From contig DASPGM010000022.1 of assembly GCA_035620615.1 (NCBI GenBank), positions 1-45,082 on the forward strand: DNA of 45,082 nt, written 5' to 3'. Made by a program: the position numbers and the translations under genes. Shown piece by piece: positions 17,962 through 26,196 of the stretch (position 1 is the stretch's first letter; each line of letters starts with the position of its first letter). Under the pieces are notes generated by a model that was not told where the DNA came from, made no database searches, and saw only the letters and a list, made by a program, of their open reading frames with translations. Origin of the DNA: CSP1-1 sp035620615. Lineage in GTDB: Archaea; Thermoproteota; Nitrososphaeria; Nitrososphaerales; Nitrosopumilaceae.

Positions 17962-18635
17962 GAAAAAGAATTGTAATAAAATTATCAGGAAAAGTTTTTG
18001 AAATGAATAATACAAAATTATTAAAAGATTATGCTAGATTTCTGGTTAAAATTAGTAAAGTATGTCAACCAGTAATAATTGCTGGAGGAGGAAATATTGC
18101 TAGACACTACATTTCTCATGCCAGATCTTCTGGAGCTGATGAATCTACTTTGGATGAATTAGGAATAGAGGTTTCAAGACTAAATGCAAAACTGCTAATT
18201 TATGCTCTACAAAATCGAGCCTATCCTCATCCACCAACTACTCTTCAAGAGGTAAGACATGCAGTAGATAGTGGTCAAATAGTAATTGCAGGAGGACTGC
18301 ATCCAGGTCAAAGTACTAATGGAACGGCTGCCTTGATAGCAGAAAAAATAAAAGCTTCAGAATTTTTGAACGCCACAGATGTGGATGGAATTTATGATTC
18401 TGATCCAAACAAGAATAAAAAAGCAAAAAAATTCAAACGAATTGAGCTAAAGAAACTACGTAGCTTACTTGTACGTGAAGATTCTATAGCAGGTGGTTAT
18501 GACCTTATGGATATAGTTGCATTAAAGGTAATAGAGCGCTCTAAAATCAAAACACGCGTTATAAAAGCAGATATTAAAAATCTTGAAAAAGCCACAAAGG
18601 GAATTCCAGTAGGAACTGAAATTATAGTATCATAA
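17958..18635 (+). CDS. pyrH: uridylate kinase (archaeal type)
   Basis: Phosphorylates UMP to UDP. It is an amino-acid-kinase fold protein of 225 residues with the N-terminal IVIKLSGKVF, the IIAGGGNIARHYI glycine loop, the IAGGLHPGQSTNGTAALIAE segment, and NATDVDGIYDSDP near the acceptor site. The short form and motif details match archaeal UMP kinases rather than the longer bacterial ones. TTG start, overlapping the HD gene by 4 bases. As the last gene of the operon it links pyrimidine ribonucleotide and thymidylate supply. Confidence 0.93.
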   Translation: MRKRIVIKLSGKVFEMNNTKLLKDYARFLVKISKVCQPVIIAGGGNIARHYISHARSSGADESTLDELGIEVSRLNAKLLIYALQNRAYPHPPTTLQEVRHAVDSGQIVIAGGLHPGQSTNGTAALIAEKIKASEFLNATDVDGIYDSDPNKNKKAKKFKRIELKKLRSLLVREDSIAGGYDLMDIVALKVIERSKIKTRVIKADIKNLEKATKGIPVGTEIIVS

Positions 18636-18642
18636 CATTTTT

Positions 18643-19023
18643 TCAACTTTCATTTTGAACTACGGGATAACTTTCAGTCCATATTTCAACTTGATTTCCC
18701 TGATATTCCTTTATCCCTGAATCTATTGCTTTTTTAAAAATCTTCATTGCCTCGTTTTTTTCTAATGCCTTTGATTGGGCCTTTGTGTAACCATCCTCAT
18801 CAACTAGAATTGTTACAAATCCATCAGCAGTATGAATTACTGCTGTGAAAGTCTCTTCTCCTACCGGAAAAAATTTTCCATCTTTTTTTTTAGTTGTTAA
18901 TGTTAACATTGCAAATCCAGCAAGATCAAATAGAGTCATTTGGGCTTTGCTTGCTCTTTCTTTTCCTATTTGAACAGCTTGAAAATATTGCATAGGATAT
19001 TTTATTTTGATTCCTATATTCAT
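18643..19023 (-). CDS. hypothetical 126-aa protein
   Basis: A small protein of unknown family. The central part looks like a beta-rich fold (FAMLTLTTKKKDGKFFPVG, then TFTAVIHTADGFVTILVDED), followed by an amphipathic helix with many Lys/Glu. No Cys, signal peptide or membrane segment. The frame is open to ATG at 19038, but ATG at 19023 is preferred because an ACATATCTTA element on the minus strand (about 19041-19050) then falls near the leaderless spacing. It converges with pyrH, leaving 7 bases between the stop codons. Confidence 0.62.
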   Translation of the reverse strand: MNIGIKIKYPMQYFQAVQIGKERASKAQMTLFDLAGFAMLTLTTKKKDGKFFPVGEETFTAVIHTADGFVTILVDEDGYTKAQSKALEKNEAMKIFKKAIDSGIKEYQGNQVEIWTESYPVVQNES

Positions 19024-19068
19024 TTTTTGTCTCAACATTTAAGATATGTAATCGTAAAACAATTTTTA

Positions 19069-19608
19069 GTGAATCCCAAGATTATCGTAGGGGCAGTAGT
19101 TGCTAGTTTTGTTATAATTATTGGAATTATAGGAGTATCAGGCTCTTCAATGATTGATAGTGTTTTAGGTCAAAATACTGTTTCCTCTGAATCTACCGGA
19201 GCAGCTTTGCCTCTTCAAATTGAATTAGCAAATATTTCAATTCTAGAAGTAACTGAAAAAGCAGCAACAATTGAGATACAGTTCCAAGTTACAAATCCGA
19301 ATTTAAAATCAATCATTCTTCAAACGATCAAGTATGATCTATATGAAAATGATATGAAAGTTCATTCAAGTCAAATTGGGCAACGACCTCTAGGAATGGT
19401 TGATAGCTCAAATTACTATACTATTCTTAGTGAACAACCTACAATAATTAAAGAAATGATTACTATAAAAAATACTGGAAATATTCAGGAATTTTGGGAT
19501 GCATTAACTACTAACACTCCCCAATGGAAAATAAAAGGTGAGGCCTCTTTCAACCTTAGCTCAATTACCGCTGGGGGAGAAAACGAGCTTTTCTTCGAAT
19601 TTCCATAA
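19069..19608 (+). CDS. membrane-anchored LEA14-like (water-stress/hypersensitive) domain protein
   Basis: A 179-residue protein with an N-terminal signal-anchor helix (about 5-24) and one extracytoplasmic beta domain. The pattern IELANISILEVTEKAATIEI then FQVTNPN and LYENDMKVHSSQIG is that of the LEA14/WHy family. The frame stays open upstream into the divergent gene, but GTG at 19069 avoids that overlap and places the signal-anchor at the N-terminus, so I choose it. The role of archaeal LEA14-like proteins is unclear; a structural or protective role at the cell surface is plausible. Confidence 0.7.
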   Translation: MNPKIIVGAVVASFVIIIGIIGVSGSSMIDSVLGQNTVSSESTGAALPLQIELANISILEVTEKAATIEIQFQVTNPNLKSIILQTIKYDLYENDMKVHSSQIGQRPLGMVDSSNYYTILSEQPTIIKEMITIKNTGNIQEFWDALTTNTPQWKIKGEASFNLSSITAGGENELFFEFP

Positions 19609-19626
19609 TAATCCCAAAAGGTCAAA

Positions 19627-19643
19627 GTTCGTTCATGGCGAAC
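19627..19643. promoter_or_regulatory. GTTCG-N7-CGAAC palindrome upstream of the coiled-coil gene
   Basis: GTTCGTTCATGGCGAAC has perfect 5-base inverted arms and ends about 49 bases before the ATG at 19692. It shares arms, spacing and a central TCAT with the core of the palindrome before the archaellin gene (44951-44967), so both may bind the same or a related regulator. Confidence 0.45.
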
Positions 19644-19691
19644 AGACATTAGGTTTTCTAGTATTTTTATCAAAAATCATCAGGAACATAA

Positions 19692-20279
19692 ATGACTAAA
19701 CTTGTTGGCTCTTACTCTATTAGAAATTTAATTCAAAGTACTGAATTTCTCCTAAAAATCACATATGCTCTAAATGATGATATCATTAATCTTGAAAAAA
19801 TTAGAGAAGAAGTAAAACATCAACAAAATGAGTCAACCAAGCAAGGATTACTTGTTAAAAAAATGACCAACTATATGGGTGAAGAGCTTGAAAGAATGGA
19901 TAAATCAAATTATGAAAATAAAAAAAATTCTACAGATTCTCCAAATATAGATACAAATCTCAAAAAATTCAAAGCAACTGAATCAAAACTCCAAGTATTA
20001 AGAGCCCAATTAACTGAATTTATTGCAGGTGGAGATGAAAATTCACTAAAAGCTGTAGATACATCACTGTCAGTAGAATTAAAACAATATGAATCATTTT
20101 TGCTTACGTTAACAACTACCTTAAATGAAAAAATTGCAACTTTAGAAAAAATTGCTAGCAGAATAAATGCTGAAAAAAGAGAATCAGAACAACAGAAACT
20201 TCTACTAAAAGAAATGGTTGAGTTATTTAATGGTGAAATTGAGGATCTTGAACAAACCCTTTATGAATTAAAGAAATAA
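19692..20279 (+). CDS. coiled-coil protein of unknown function
   Basis: A 195-residue, highly charged, mainly helical protein with heptad-like spacing through much of its length. Two similar segments are visible: LNDDIINLEKIREEVKHQQNE followed by KMTNYMGEELERM near residues 28-75, and LNEKIATLEKIASRI followed by EMVELFNGEIEDL near 148-190. This suggests an internal duplication of a helical hairpin. No catalytic motif, membrane segment or Cys. It may be a scaffold or regulatory partner. It has its own upstream palindrome. Confidence 0.68.
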   Translation: MTKLVGSYSIRNLIQSTEFLLKITYALNDDIINLEKIREEVKHQQNESTKQGLLVKKMTNYMGEELERMDKSNYENKKNSTDSPNIDTNLKKFKATESKLQVLRAQLTEFIAGGDENSLKAVDTSLSVELKQYESFLLTLTTTLNEKIATLEKIASRINAEKRESEQQKLLLKEMVELFNGEIEDLEQTLYELKK

Positions 20280-20366
20280 TTTGCATTTTTAGGAACAAAA
20301 ATGCTATTGTATCATAATATTAAAAAATTATGATTATTTGTATAAAACAAAAAAAAATTGGCAAAG

Positions 20367-20375
20367 TTATATATG
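20367..20375 (+). promoter_or_regulatory. strong TATA box of the 36-aa membrane protein gene
   Basis: TTATATATG is centred about 28 bases before the ATG at 20399, the usual spacing for a leaderless transcript. It is preceded by a purine-rich run that could serve as BRE. Confidence 0.6.
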
Positions 20376-20398
20376 ATCCGATTCCATGCTTTTTCTAA

Positions 20399-20509
20399 AT
20401 GGCAGAAGCAAGCATGGCAGCATTTGGTTCCGCACTCGGAGTAGCAATTGCATTAGCAGTAGTTACATTTGCTCTTCGTGGTAAAGGACACCCAGAACCA
20501 CTCGAGTAG
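20399..20509 (+). CDS. 36-aa single-span membrane protein
   Basis: A very short gene: ATG at 20399, stop TAG at 20507-20509. The product has a short acidic start (MAEAS), one hydrophobic small-residue-rich helix of about 20 residues (AAFGSALGVAIALAVVTFAL) and a charged tail (RGKGHPEPLE), so it probably crosses the membrane once. A strong TATA element, a leaderless spacing and a hairpin directly on the stop codon all argue for a real, possibly abundant, product. Codon use is clean (GCA, GGT and CGT codons). It resembles accessory subunits of membrane complexes, but no specific complex can be named. Confidence 0.7.
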   Translation: MAEASMAAFGSALGVAIALAVVTFALRGKGHPEPLE

Positions 20510-20525
20510 TTATTAAAAAAACTAC
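20506..20525. terminator. bidirectional terminator hairpin
   Basis: GTAGTT (20506-20511) pairs with AACTAC (20520-20525). On the minus strand the structure begins with a GTAG then T7 run directly after the stop of the converging Cas4-like gene, so it may end transcription from both sides. Confidence 0.5.
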
Positions 20526-20528
20526 CCA

Positions 20529-21185
20529 CTAATTATTTTCTCTAGATTTTACTAATCCAAAAAGATTTTCAATGTTAATTTGTTTTCCAATCTTTTGTTT
20601 GATAAAGCATCTTTCATAATATTGACATGAAGAGCATTCCTTTGATGGTTCTAAAATTGGAACCTTTTTTTCTATGAGAAGATCCTTTAAAACGCGAACA
20701 CGCCTTACCACTTCTTCAAACATTTTTTTATCTTTACTTAAAGAAAATGATGTTTCTTTACCATCAGATGTCATATAAACAACAATGCCCTCAACTTTTT
20801 TGAATATCCACATACAGGAATTAAGGTATAGCATATCTGAAGAATAAGGAGTATCTGGAACTTCCAAAGTTGAACGAAATATAATTATTGCATCATCAAC
20901 TATCATGTCGGCTTTTCCTTTTAGGAAAATATCTTCAATTTGAAATTCACCCTCTTTACCGCCATATTCCATTTTTTGAATTAGACCTGTCATTAAATTA
21001 TTAAAACTGGTCCATTGAGGGTCAATAGGATCAGTTCTGTCATAATATGAACGCCTTAGACATCTTACAACTTCATGAAGATGAATTTTTTTAGGGTCAT
21101 TTGGGTCAATCTTAGGTTCAATATCTCGTCCAATGGATTCAATCGCATTTTTTATTAGTTTTCTGTAATCTCTATCTCCCATCAT
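20529..21185 (-). CDS. Cas4/PD-(D/E)XK-like Fe-S protein with a degenerate nuclease motif
   Basis: A 218-residue protein with the layout of Cas4/DUF83 nucleases. One N-terminal Cys (C42 in VVRCLRRSYYDR) and a C-terminal C184-x2-C187-x5-C193 cluster can hold a [4Fe-4S] centre. The core keeps the metal-binding Asp (D93 in GKADMIVDD), but the expected E-x-K strand reads IIFRS (about 101-105), so the usual catalytic Glu and Lys are missing. No cas genes or repeats are nearby. It may bind DNA without cutting it, or act with altered chemistry. It is a single gene converging on the 36-aa gene. Confidence 0.72.
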   Translation of the reverse strand: MMGDRDYRKLIKNAIESIGRDIEPKIDPNDPKKIHLHEVVRCLRRSYYDRTDPIDPQWTSFNNLMTGLIQKMEYGGKEGEFQIEDIFLKGKADMIVDDAIIIFRSTLEVPDTPYSSDMLYLNSCMWIFKKVEGIVVYMTSDGKETSFSLSKDKKMFEEVVRRVRVLKDLLIEKKVPILEPSKECSSCQYYERCFIKQKIGKQINIENLFGLVKSRENN

Positions 21186-21222
21186 ATTGCTGATTCCTCG
21201 CTATTTTTTTGAATTCTTACTT

Positions 21223-21453
21223 TCAAAATTTCACAAGCCATTTTGAAATCCTTCCTGAAAATGCTAGAGTAACAAAGTGTAAACCAAAACCAAGAATTGC
21301 ACCTAGGAGTATTTCTCCAGTAGTATAGTAAATTCCAAGAAATATTCCTAAAGCAGGTAGTGCAAAAATTCCTGCAAGAATAGAGCTTTTCAAGATGATC
21401 TTTGAAAAATCAATAGGAGGCTCATTTGGATTTTTTTTATTAAGGTTTATCAT
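21223..21453 (-). CDS. small two-helix membrane protein
   Basis: A 76-residue protein with a polar N-terminus and two hydrophobic helices (about 22-45 and 48-66), ending in a short basic tail. No family recognised. It lies 37 bases upstream of the Cas4-like gene on the same strand and could share its transcript. The ATG at 21453 is preceded by a cluster of T/A-rich sequence. Confidence 0.6.
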   Translation of the reverse strand: MINLNKKNPNEPPIDFSKIILKSSILAGIFALPALGIFLGIYYTTGEILLGAILGFGLHFVTLAFSGRISKWLVKF

Positions 21454-21567
21454 AATTACCTAAATCCGCGAATTTTTTGTTATAAATGTAATGTCTCTTT
21501 TTTCATAATTTCGTTAATTGTTCAAGTTTCAAAAGGCAAAAAATTAAAATCCAATATTTTTGTCGAT

Positions 21568-21732
21568 TTAGCCCTGTCTAAGTATGAATTGCATTAAGGA
21601 CTCTTTGGAATATTCAATTCCATGTTCCTCCTCAGAATGCTTCCCATAATCTTCAATAACTTTTGCTACCTCTGGGGCTTCTGCAATAAATTCACAATCA
21701 AAACCATAGTCTCTACAACGGAGTTTTGGCAT
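21568..21732 (-). CDS. DUF1059-like small protein
   Basis: A 54-residue protein read from ATG at 21732 to TAA at 21568-21570. The opening MPKLRCRDYGFDCEFIAEA closely follows the DUF1059 pattern (a CRD-x-G-x-DC-x-F core), and the EEEHGIEYSKESL part corresponds to its conserved His-containing second half. DUF1059 proteins are predicted small metal-binding proteins of unknown role. Two Cys (C6, C13) and two His (H32, H37) could bind a metal. It is a single gene between two membrane-related genes. Confidence 0.75.
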   Translation of the reverse strand: MPKLRCRDYGFDCEFIAEAPEVAKVIEDYGKHSEEEHGIEYSKESLMQFILRQG

Positions 21733-21806
21733 TTAATGATTTGAATTTATGGCCAGTAATAACTTTTAGCTTTATGAAATCTAATTAAAGTAAAAATTAA
21801 CACTAT

Positions 21807-22844
21807 TTACTCTTCAATTATTATCTTTGACATGGTAATTTGAGGGGGAATTTTTTGCTCTACAGCAAAAGCAATTGAGCCAAGATTTCTTACTTCATAG
21901 TAGCTTAGAATAGTTATTCCAATACTAGTAGATGCACTAAACATTTTAGTAAATGTATTTTTTGCACCTTTGTAGATTGCCATCTCAAATGATCGCTCAA
22001 ATTCTGAAATTGCATCAATGTCACTTTCTGATTGAGGAATCAAATTTTTGTATTGAGTATTTGTAAGTTCATTTAATGCATCCTTTACAGATGCTGCAGA
22101 TATCATTCTCCCAAGTAATTCTTTAGGTGCACCTGAACTTGAATACACAAGTAAATCCTGAATTTGTTGTTCATCTAATCCCCAAAATTTTCCTCTAAGG
22201 ATACTAAGTAAATTATAAAAACCAATATTCATTCCAACAAGACGAGCCAAGTCCTTGTCTCCAGATATTCGTAATGCTTTACTGATTTGTTGAATCCAAA
22301 TTTTATCAAAATAAGTATCAAAGATTTGGATATTTTTTTTATCATTGTATAGAGCTACTGCTTTAGCAATATCATCTCCAAAGACAGTGCTACTAAGACT
22401 AGATACAATTTCTTCAAGATCCTTTGCAACTAATGCCTTTAACACAATATCTCTTTGTTTAATGAGCTCCTCTGCATGTAAATTAAGTCGAGGTTCAATT
22501 TCCTCTTGAGATTTTCCTAAAATTCTTCCTTTTAGAATTAATTTTAAATTTGATATGATAAATTTAAGATAAAATGCCTCTAATACCTTTGAGCTTCCCA
22601 CTGTTTTTGATATCGAATAATGAATGTCAGCTAAATGACTCTTGAGGGCTGATTCTATTTTTTCTGAGGTAATTGGTTTAGAAATTTTTGAAACCGCATC
22701 GGCATAATTTGTGTTTTTAATCCTAGTCATTAATTCATCTAAATCTCTTGATTCAGCTAATGTCTGAAATTCCTTTTTTGGGAGAAGTTTTCCTCTTTTA
22801 CTATAGGATTTTACCGCTGCAAATACTTTCTGAGAACCTCCCAT
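21807..22844 (-). CDS. atpC: A-type ATP synthase subunit C
   Basis: The 345-residue central-stalk connector that sits between the rotor ring and subunits D/F (V-ATPase subunit d family). All-helical, with the characteristic N-terminal RGKLLPKKEFQTLAESRDLDEL and the later GFYNLLSILRGKFWGLDEQQI and EFERSFEMAIYK segments. It is not in the main ATP synthase operon: amt, a rhodanese gene and atpI lie between it and atpE. A gene of unknown function (22923) is upstream on the same strand. Confidence 0.85.
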   Translation of the reverse strand: MGGSQKVFAAVKSYSKRGKLLPKKEFQTLAESRDLDELMTRIKNTNYADAVSKISKPITSEKIESALKSHLADIHYSISKTVGSSKVLEAFYLKFIISNLKLILKGRILGKSQEEIEPRLNLHAEELIKQRDIVLKALVAKDLEEIVSSLSSTVFGDDIAKAVALYNDKKNIQIFDTYFDKIWIQQISKALRISGDKDLARLVGMNIGFYNLLSILRGKFWGLDEQQIQDLLVYSSSGAPKELLGRMISAASVKDALNELTNTQYKNLIPQSESDIDAISEFERSFEMAIYKGAKNTFTKMFSASTSIGITILSYYEVRNLGSIAFAVEQKIPPQITMSKIIIEE

Positions 22845-22922
22845 TTGATAAATTACCTTAGATTGTGATTTTAATGTTTTGTGAAAAAACCCCTCTAAAC
22901 ATCCTTTTTTGGAATAATTTTT

Positions 22923-23594
22923 TTAGCTAATATTTTCTAAAAATTTAACTAAATTCTCTCTTTCCATTTTGGGAAGATTTGAAACAGCTTCTAAAAACTC
23001 CCTATGAATTAGTATTGATTCATCAGAAATTTTTTTTAATCTAGATACACTAAAAGGCAATAGTTTTTCCAATCTGCCTTCACAAAATGCCCTAGAGTAC
23101 TTTTCAAATAATGAATAGGTAAATCTTGGAACAATAGTTGATAGTTTTTCTAAGGTTTCTTGAAACTCATTTTCTTCAATTTTTGCTTTTGCAAAAAATT
23201 TTTTTAAAATCTCTTCTCGTCCAATAATTTCATTTAGGGATAATGCAACAAGTATTCCTTCTAGGGAAAGCTCATAAAAAGGAACACCTTTTTCTTGTAA
23301 TGCTTTTGGTCCCCGTTTAAGAGGTAATCTACCTGCTTCATTAACTAATCCTAAAGGAATTAAAATTTCATCTAGATCTCGAAAAATTCCAGAATAGATA
23401 TTTTTCCAAATAATTCCATTTTCTTCTGCAATTCTTTGGGAAATTCCTGTTCTGGTTCTTGCTGCTGAATTTGTAGCTGTTGCTAAATGTACAATTATAG
23501 ATCTTTGTCTTAATGCCTCTCCGGTAAGCTCATCATTTTTTGTTTTAAATGTATCAAAAATTGCAAGTCGAGGTTTTTTTGAAGAAATTTTCAT
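22923..23594 (-). CDS. hypothetical protein beside atpC
   Basis: A 223-residue soluble protein with no family that I recognise. The first part, with RQRSIIVHLATATNSAARTRTGIS then GLVNEAGRLPLKRGPKALQEKGVPF, resembles a winged-helix arrangement (helix, turn, helix, basic wing), so nucleic-acid binding is possible. The C-terminal half is helical and charged. It is followed by atpC on the same strand after 78 bases and is divergent from amt, so it may share regulation with either. The function is unknown. Confidence 0.6.
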   Translation of the reverse strand: MKISSKKPRLAIFDTFKTKNDELTGEALRQRSIIVHLATATNSAARTRTGISQRIAEENGIIWKNIYSGIFRDLDEILIPLGLVNEAGRLPLKRGPKALQEKGVPFYELSLEGILVALSLNEIIGREEILKKFFAKAKIEENEFQETLEKLSTIVPRFTYSLFEKYSRAFCEGRLEKLLPFSVSRLKKISDESILIHREFLEAVSNLPKMERENLVKFLENIS

Positions 23595-23740
23595 TTTTAT
23601 TTTCCTCTAAAAATTTTGTTAGTGATCTTAGAAAGTAGGCATGATTGTGGTATATAACATGATTTTACCATATTATGTTACTATCAGTAAATACTAAAAT
23701 ATAATAATTTACTTTCTTATACCTTTATACATCTCAAGGG

Positions 23741-23750
23741 TTATATAGTC
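23741..23750 (+). promoter_or_regulatory. TATA box of amt
   Basis: TTATATAGTC is centred about 25 bases before the ATG at 23770, consistent with a leaderless or nearly leaderless transcript, as expected for a highly expressed ammonium transporter. Confidence 0.65.
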
Positions 23751-23769
23751 ACAATTTTTTTAGAATTTA

Positions 23770-25326
23770 ATGAATTCTAGAAACCGCAAGTATGCTCTAT
23801 TACTTGTGGCCGCAGTCGCTATATCAGCTACCGGTGCAATGTCGCAAGCATTTGCACAACAGGCAACTGATGGCATGGACGGGTACGTAAAAGGAACAAG
23901 TGGAATCTATACTGGCAATCCAAACGAATGTTGGTTTGATGATGGCGAAGGTAACATGATGCCCTGTAGAATTGATACAGGTGACACAGCATGGGTACTA
24001 ACAGCATCTTCACTAGTATTGTTCATGACTCCTGGTGTTGCTTTCTTCTATGGAGGATTAGCAAGATCAAAGAACGCAGTTAGCGTAATTGGAATGACAT
24101 TTGTCATTATTGGCTTAATGTCAGTTCAGTGGGTAATGTGGGGATATACGCTCGCATTTGGACCTAATGACAATGACGCAAACATGTTCATGGGTGCATT
24201 GGACTATGTTGGATTTAACAAAGTATCACACTATGCTCCACTAGGTGAAGCGGGCCCCTGTACTGACACATGGTCTGCTGCATATCAAATGCAAGTCTTC
24301 CCTGAAGACGCAATATGCAGTCAAGGCTGGCCAGGAACGGTGCCTCATCAGTTATTTGCTATGTTTCAAGCTACATTCGCAATTATTACTCCAGCACTAA
24401 TTGTTGGTGGATTAATTGACAGAATGAAGTTTAGTGCATTAGTAATCTTCATACTTCTATGGGCAACCTTCGTTTATGATCCAGTAGCACACTGGGTTTG
24501 GGGCGGAGGATACATAGGAAATATGGACTTTAATCCTGATCTTTCACCAAGCTTCGGACTTGACTTTGCCGGTGGTACTGTCGTACACATCACATCTGGA
24601 TTCTCAGCACTTGCTGCAGCATTAGTTCTTGGCAGACGGCTAGGATATGGAAAGGTTCCAATGGAACCACACAATGTACCAATGGTGGTACTGGGTGCCT
24701 CTATACTCTGGTTTGGCTGGTTTGGATTTAACGCAGGAAGTGAAGTGATGGTCGATGGAATTACTGTTAGCGCCTGGGTTGTAACAAATACTGCAACAGG
24801 TATGGCAGCCATTACATGGTTATTGATGTCTTGGGCTCACACAGGAAAACCAAGCATTGTTGGTGCCGCAACTGGCGCAGTAGCAGGACTTGTAGCAATT
24901 ACACCAGCCTCTGGTTGGGTAGGACCTATGGCAGCATTTATGATAGGAATTGCAGCAGGAACAGTTTGTTACGGTTGTGTGTCATTTAAGAATGCCCGAA
25001 AATGGGACGATGCACTCGATGTATGGGGAGTACATGGAATGGGTGGTCTTACAGGTGCAATCTTAACTGGTACTTTAGCTAGTCCCCACATTTGGGATAC
25101 TGGTGATGGTATCGGTGCTTGGACCGGAACTCCAGAAGGTTATGAACAACAAGCCATCAATGTAGTTGGCGCTGTCATGACTTTAGCCTATGCCTTTGGT
25201 GTTACAATTGTAATACTAAAGATAATGGATGCAGTTTGGCCAGGTGGAATTCGAGTTACTCCAAAAGAAGAAGAAATTGGACTCGACTTAGCACAACACG
25301 GCGAAAGAGCATACGTAAACGAATAA
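23770..25326 (+). CDS. amt: ammonium transporter, Amt family
   Basis: Moves ammonium/ammonia into the cell, here the energy substrate of an ammonia oxidiser. Of 518 residues, 1-29 are a signal peptide (AFA-Q cleavage) and about eleven membrane helices follow. Family marks include FFYGGLARSKN, the DFAGGTVVHITSGFSALAAA segment with the first pore His, and the twin-His partner in DVWGVHGMGG. The N-terminal extracellular extension contains two Cys (in NECWFDD and MPCRID) that could pair. G+C is visibly higher than in neighbours, as in highly expressed genes. Flanked by the unknown gene at 22923 and a rhodanese gene. Confidence 0.95.
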   Translation: MNSRNRKYALLLVAAVAISATGAMSQAFAQQATDGMDGYVKGTSGIYTGNPNECWFDDGEGNMMPCRIDTGDTAWVLTASSLVLFMTPGVAFFYGGLARSKNAVSVIGMTFVIIGLMSVQWVMWGYTLAFGPNDNDANMFMGALDYVGFNKVSHYAPLGEAGPCTDTWSAAYQMQVFPEDAICSQGWPGTVPHQLFAMFQATFAIITPALIVGGLIDRMKFSALVIFILLWATFVYDPVAHWVWGGGYIGNMDFNPDLSPSFGLDFAGGTVVHITSGFSALAAALVLGRRLGYGKVPMEPHNVPMVVLGASILWFGWFGFNAGSEVMVDGITVSAWVVTNTATGMAAITWLLMSWAHTGKPSIVGAATGAVAGLVAITPASGWVGPMAAFMIGIAAGTVCYGCVSFKNARKWDDALDVWGVHGMGGLTGAILTGTLASPHIWDTGDGIGAWTGTPEGYEQQAINVVGAVMTLAYAFGVTIVILKIMDAVWPGGIRVTPKEEEIGLDLAQHGERAYVNE

Positions 25327-25389
25327 AATCTCAACACCTTTTTTTCTTTTTTATTTCTTTATTAAAATACAAATTAATTTACAACCCCA

Positions 25390-26196
25390 TTGAGTAAATT
25401 ATCTGTGTTAATTAGTACCACAAAACTTGAAAGCGAATTAAATGATCCTGACCTTCTATTAATTGATACAAGATCCTACAAAGAATTCATTGAAGGTCAC
25501 ATTCCAGGAGCTGTAAATCTTGATTTATTTGCTTTTCATTGGATTGATACTTCAAAACAAGGTATAGAGTCTTTTAATATTCAAACTCAGAAAATCCTTT
25601 CCTTTGTTGGAGTTACTGATTCAAAAAAGGTGGTTTTTTATGATGATATTTCAGGCATGCTAGCTGCCCGTGGAGTATGGTTGTTGCTGTATTTTTCACA
25701 TCCTAAAGTAATGATGCTTGATGGAGGAATAAAAAAATGGAAAAATGAAAATCTTCCGCTAGAATTAAAATCAAACATTTACAAACCATCCAAATTTTCA
25801 GGTAAAATTAATTCCAATATTATTGCAGGCTATGAATTTATTATAGAAAATTTAAATCGACTCAAAATTATCGATGCAAGATCTGCAGAAGAATATGATG
25901 GTACAATTGTAAGAGCTGCAAGACAAGGCCACATTCCAAATTCAATTAATATAGATTGGAAGAAAAACGTTACCGATAATGGAATTTTGAAAACAGATGA
26001 GGAACTTTCTAAATTATATAATATTCCTAAAGATACTCAAATTGTTACTTACTGTCAGGGTGCATATAGGGCAGCAAATACTTTTTTTGCTTTAAAAAAA
26101 ATCGGTTTTCAAAATGTCAAAGTATATCTTGGTTCATGGGGTGAATGGGGAAATAATTTAGAACTACCAGTAGAATCAAATAAAGTAAAAAACTAG
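25390..26196 (+). CDS. two-domain rhodanese (thiosulfate/3-mercaptopyruvate sulfurtransferase)
   Basis: A 268-residue protein with two rhodanese domains. The first (about 1-120) has DTRSYKEFIEGHIPGAVNLD but lacks a catalytic Cys. The second (about 140-260) has DARSAEEYDG, GHIPNSINIDW and the active-site loop YCQGAYRA, with the persulfide-forming Cys. Typical of sulfurtransferases that move sulfane sulfur to cyanide or thiols. TTG start. It follows amt on the same strand after 63 bases of AT-rich sequence that probably holds its own promoter. Confidence 0.9.
   Translation: MSKLSVLISTTKLESELNDPDLLLIDTRSYKEFIEGHIPGAVNLDLFAFHWIDTSKQGIESFNIQTQKILSFVGVTDSKKVVFYDDISGMLAARGVWLLLYFSHPKVMMLDGGIKKWKNENLPLELKSNIYKPSKFSGKINSNIIAGYEFIIENLNRLKIIDARSAEEYDGTIVRAARQGHIPNSINIDWKKNVTDNGILKTDEELSKLYNIPKDTQIVTYCQGAYRAANTFFALKKIGFQNVKVYLGSWGEWGNNLELPVESNKVKN

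Noticed and set aside
18940..19068. N-terminal extension of the LEA14-like gene
   Set aside because: It would overlap the divergent gene by about 85 bases and place the signal-anchor in mid-protein; GTG at 19069 is better.
20529..21185. CRISPR-Cas system suggested by a Cas4-like protein
   Set aside because: No repeat array or other cas gene is in the window and the nuclease motif is degenerate.
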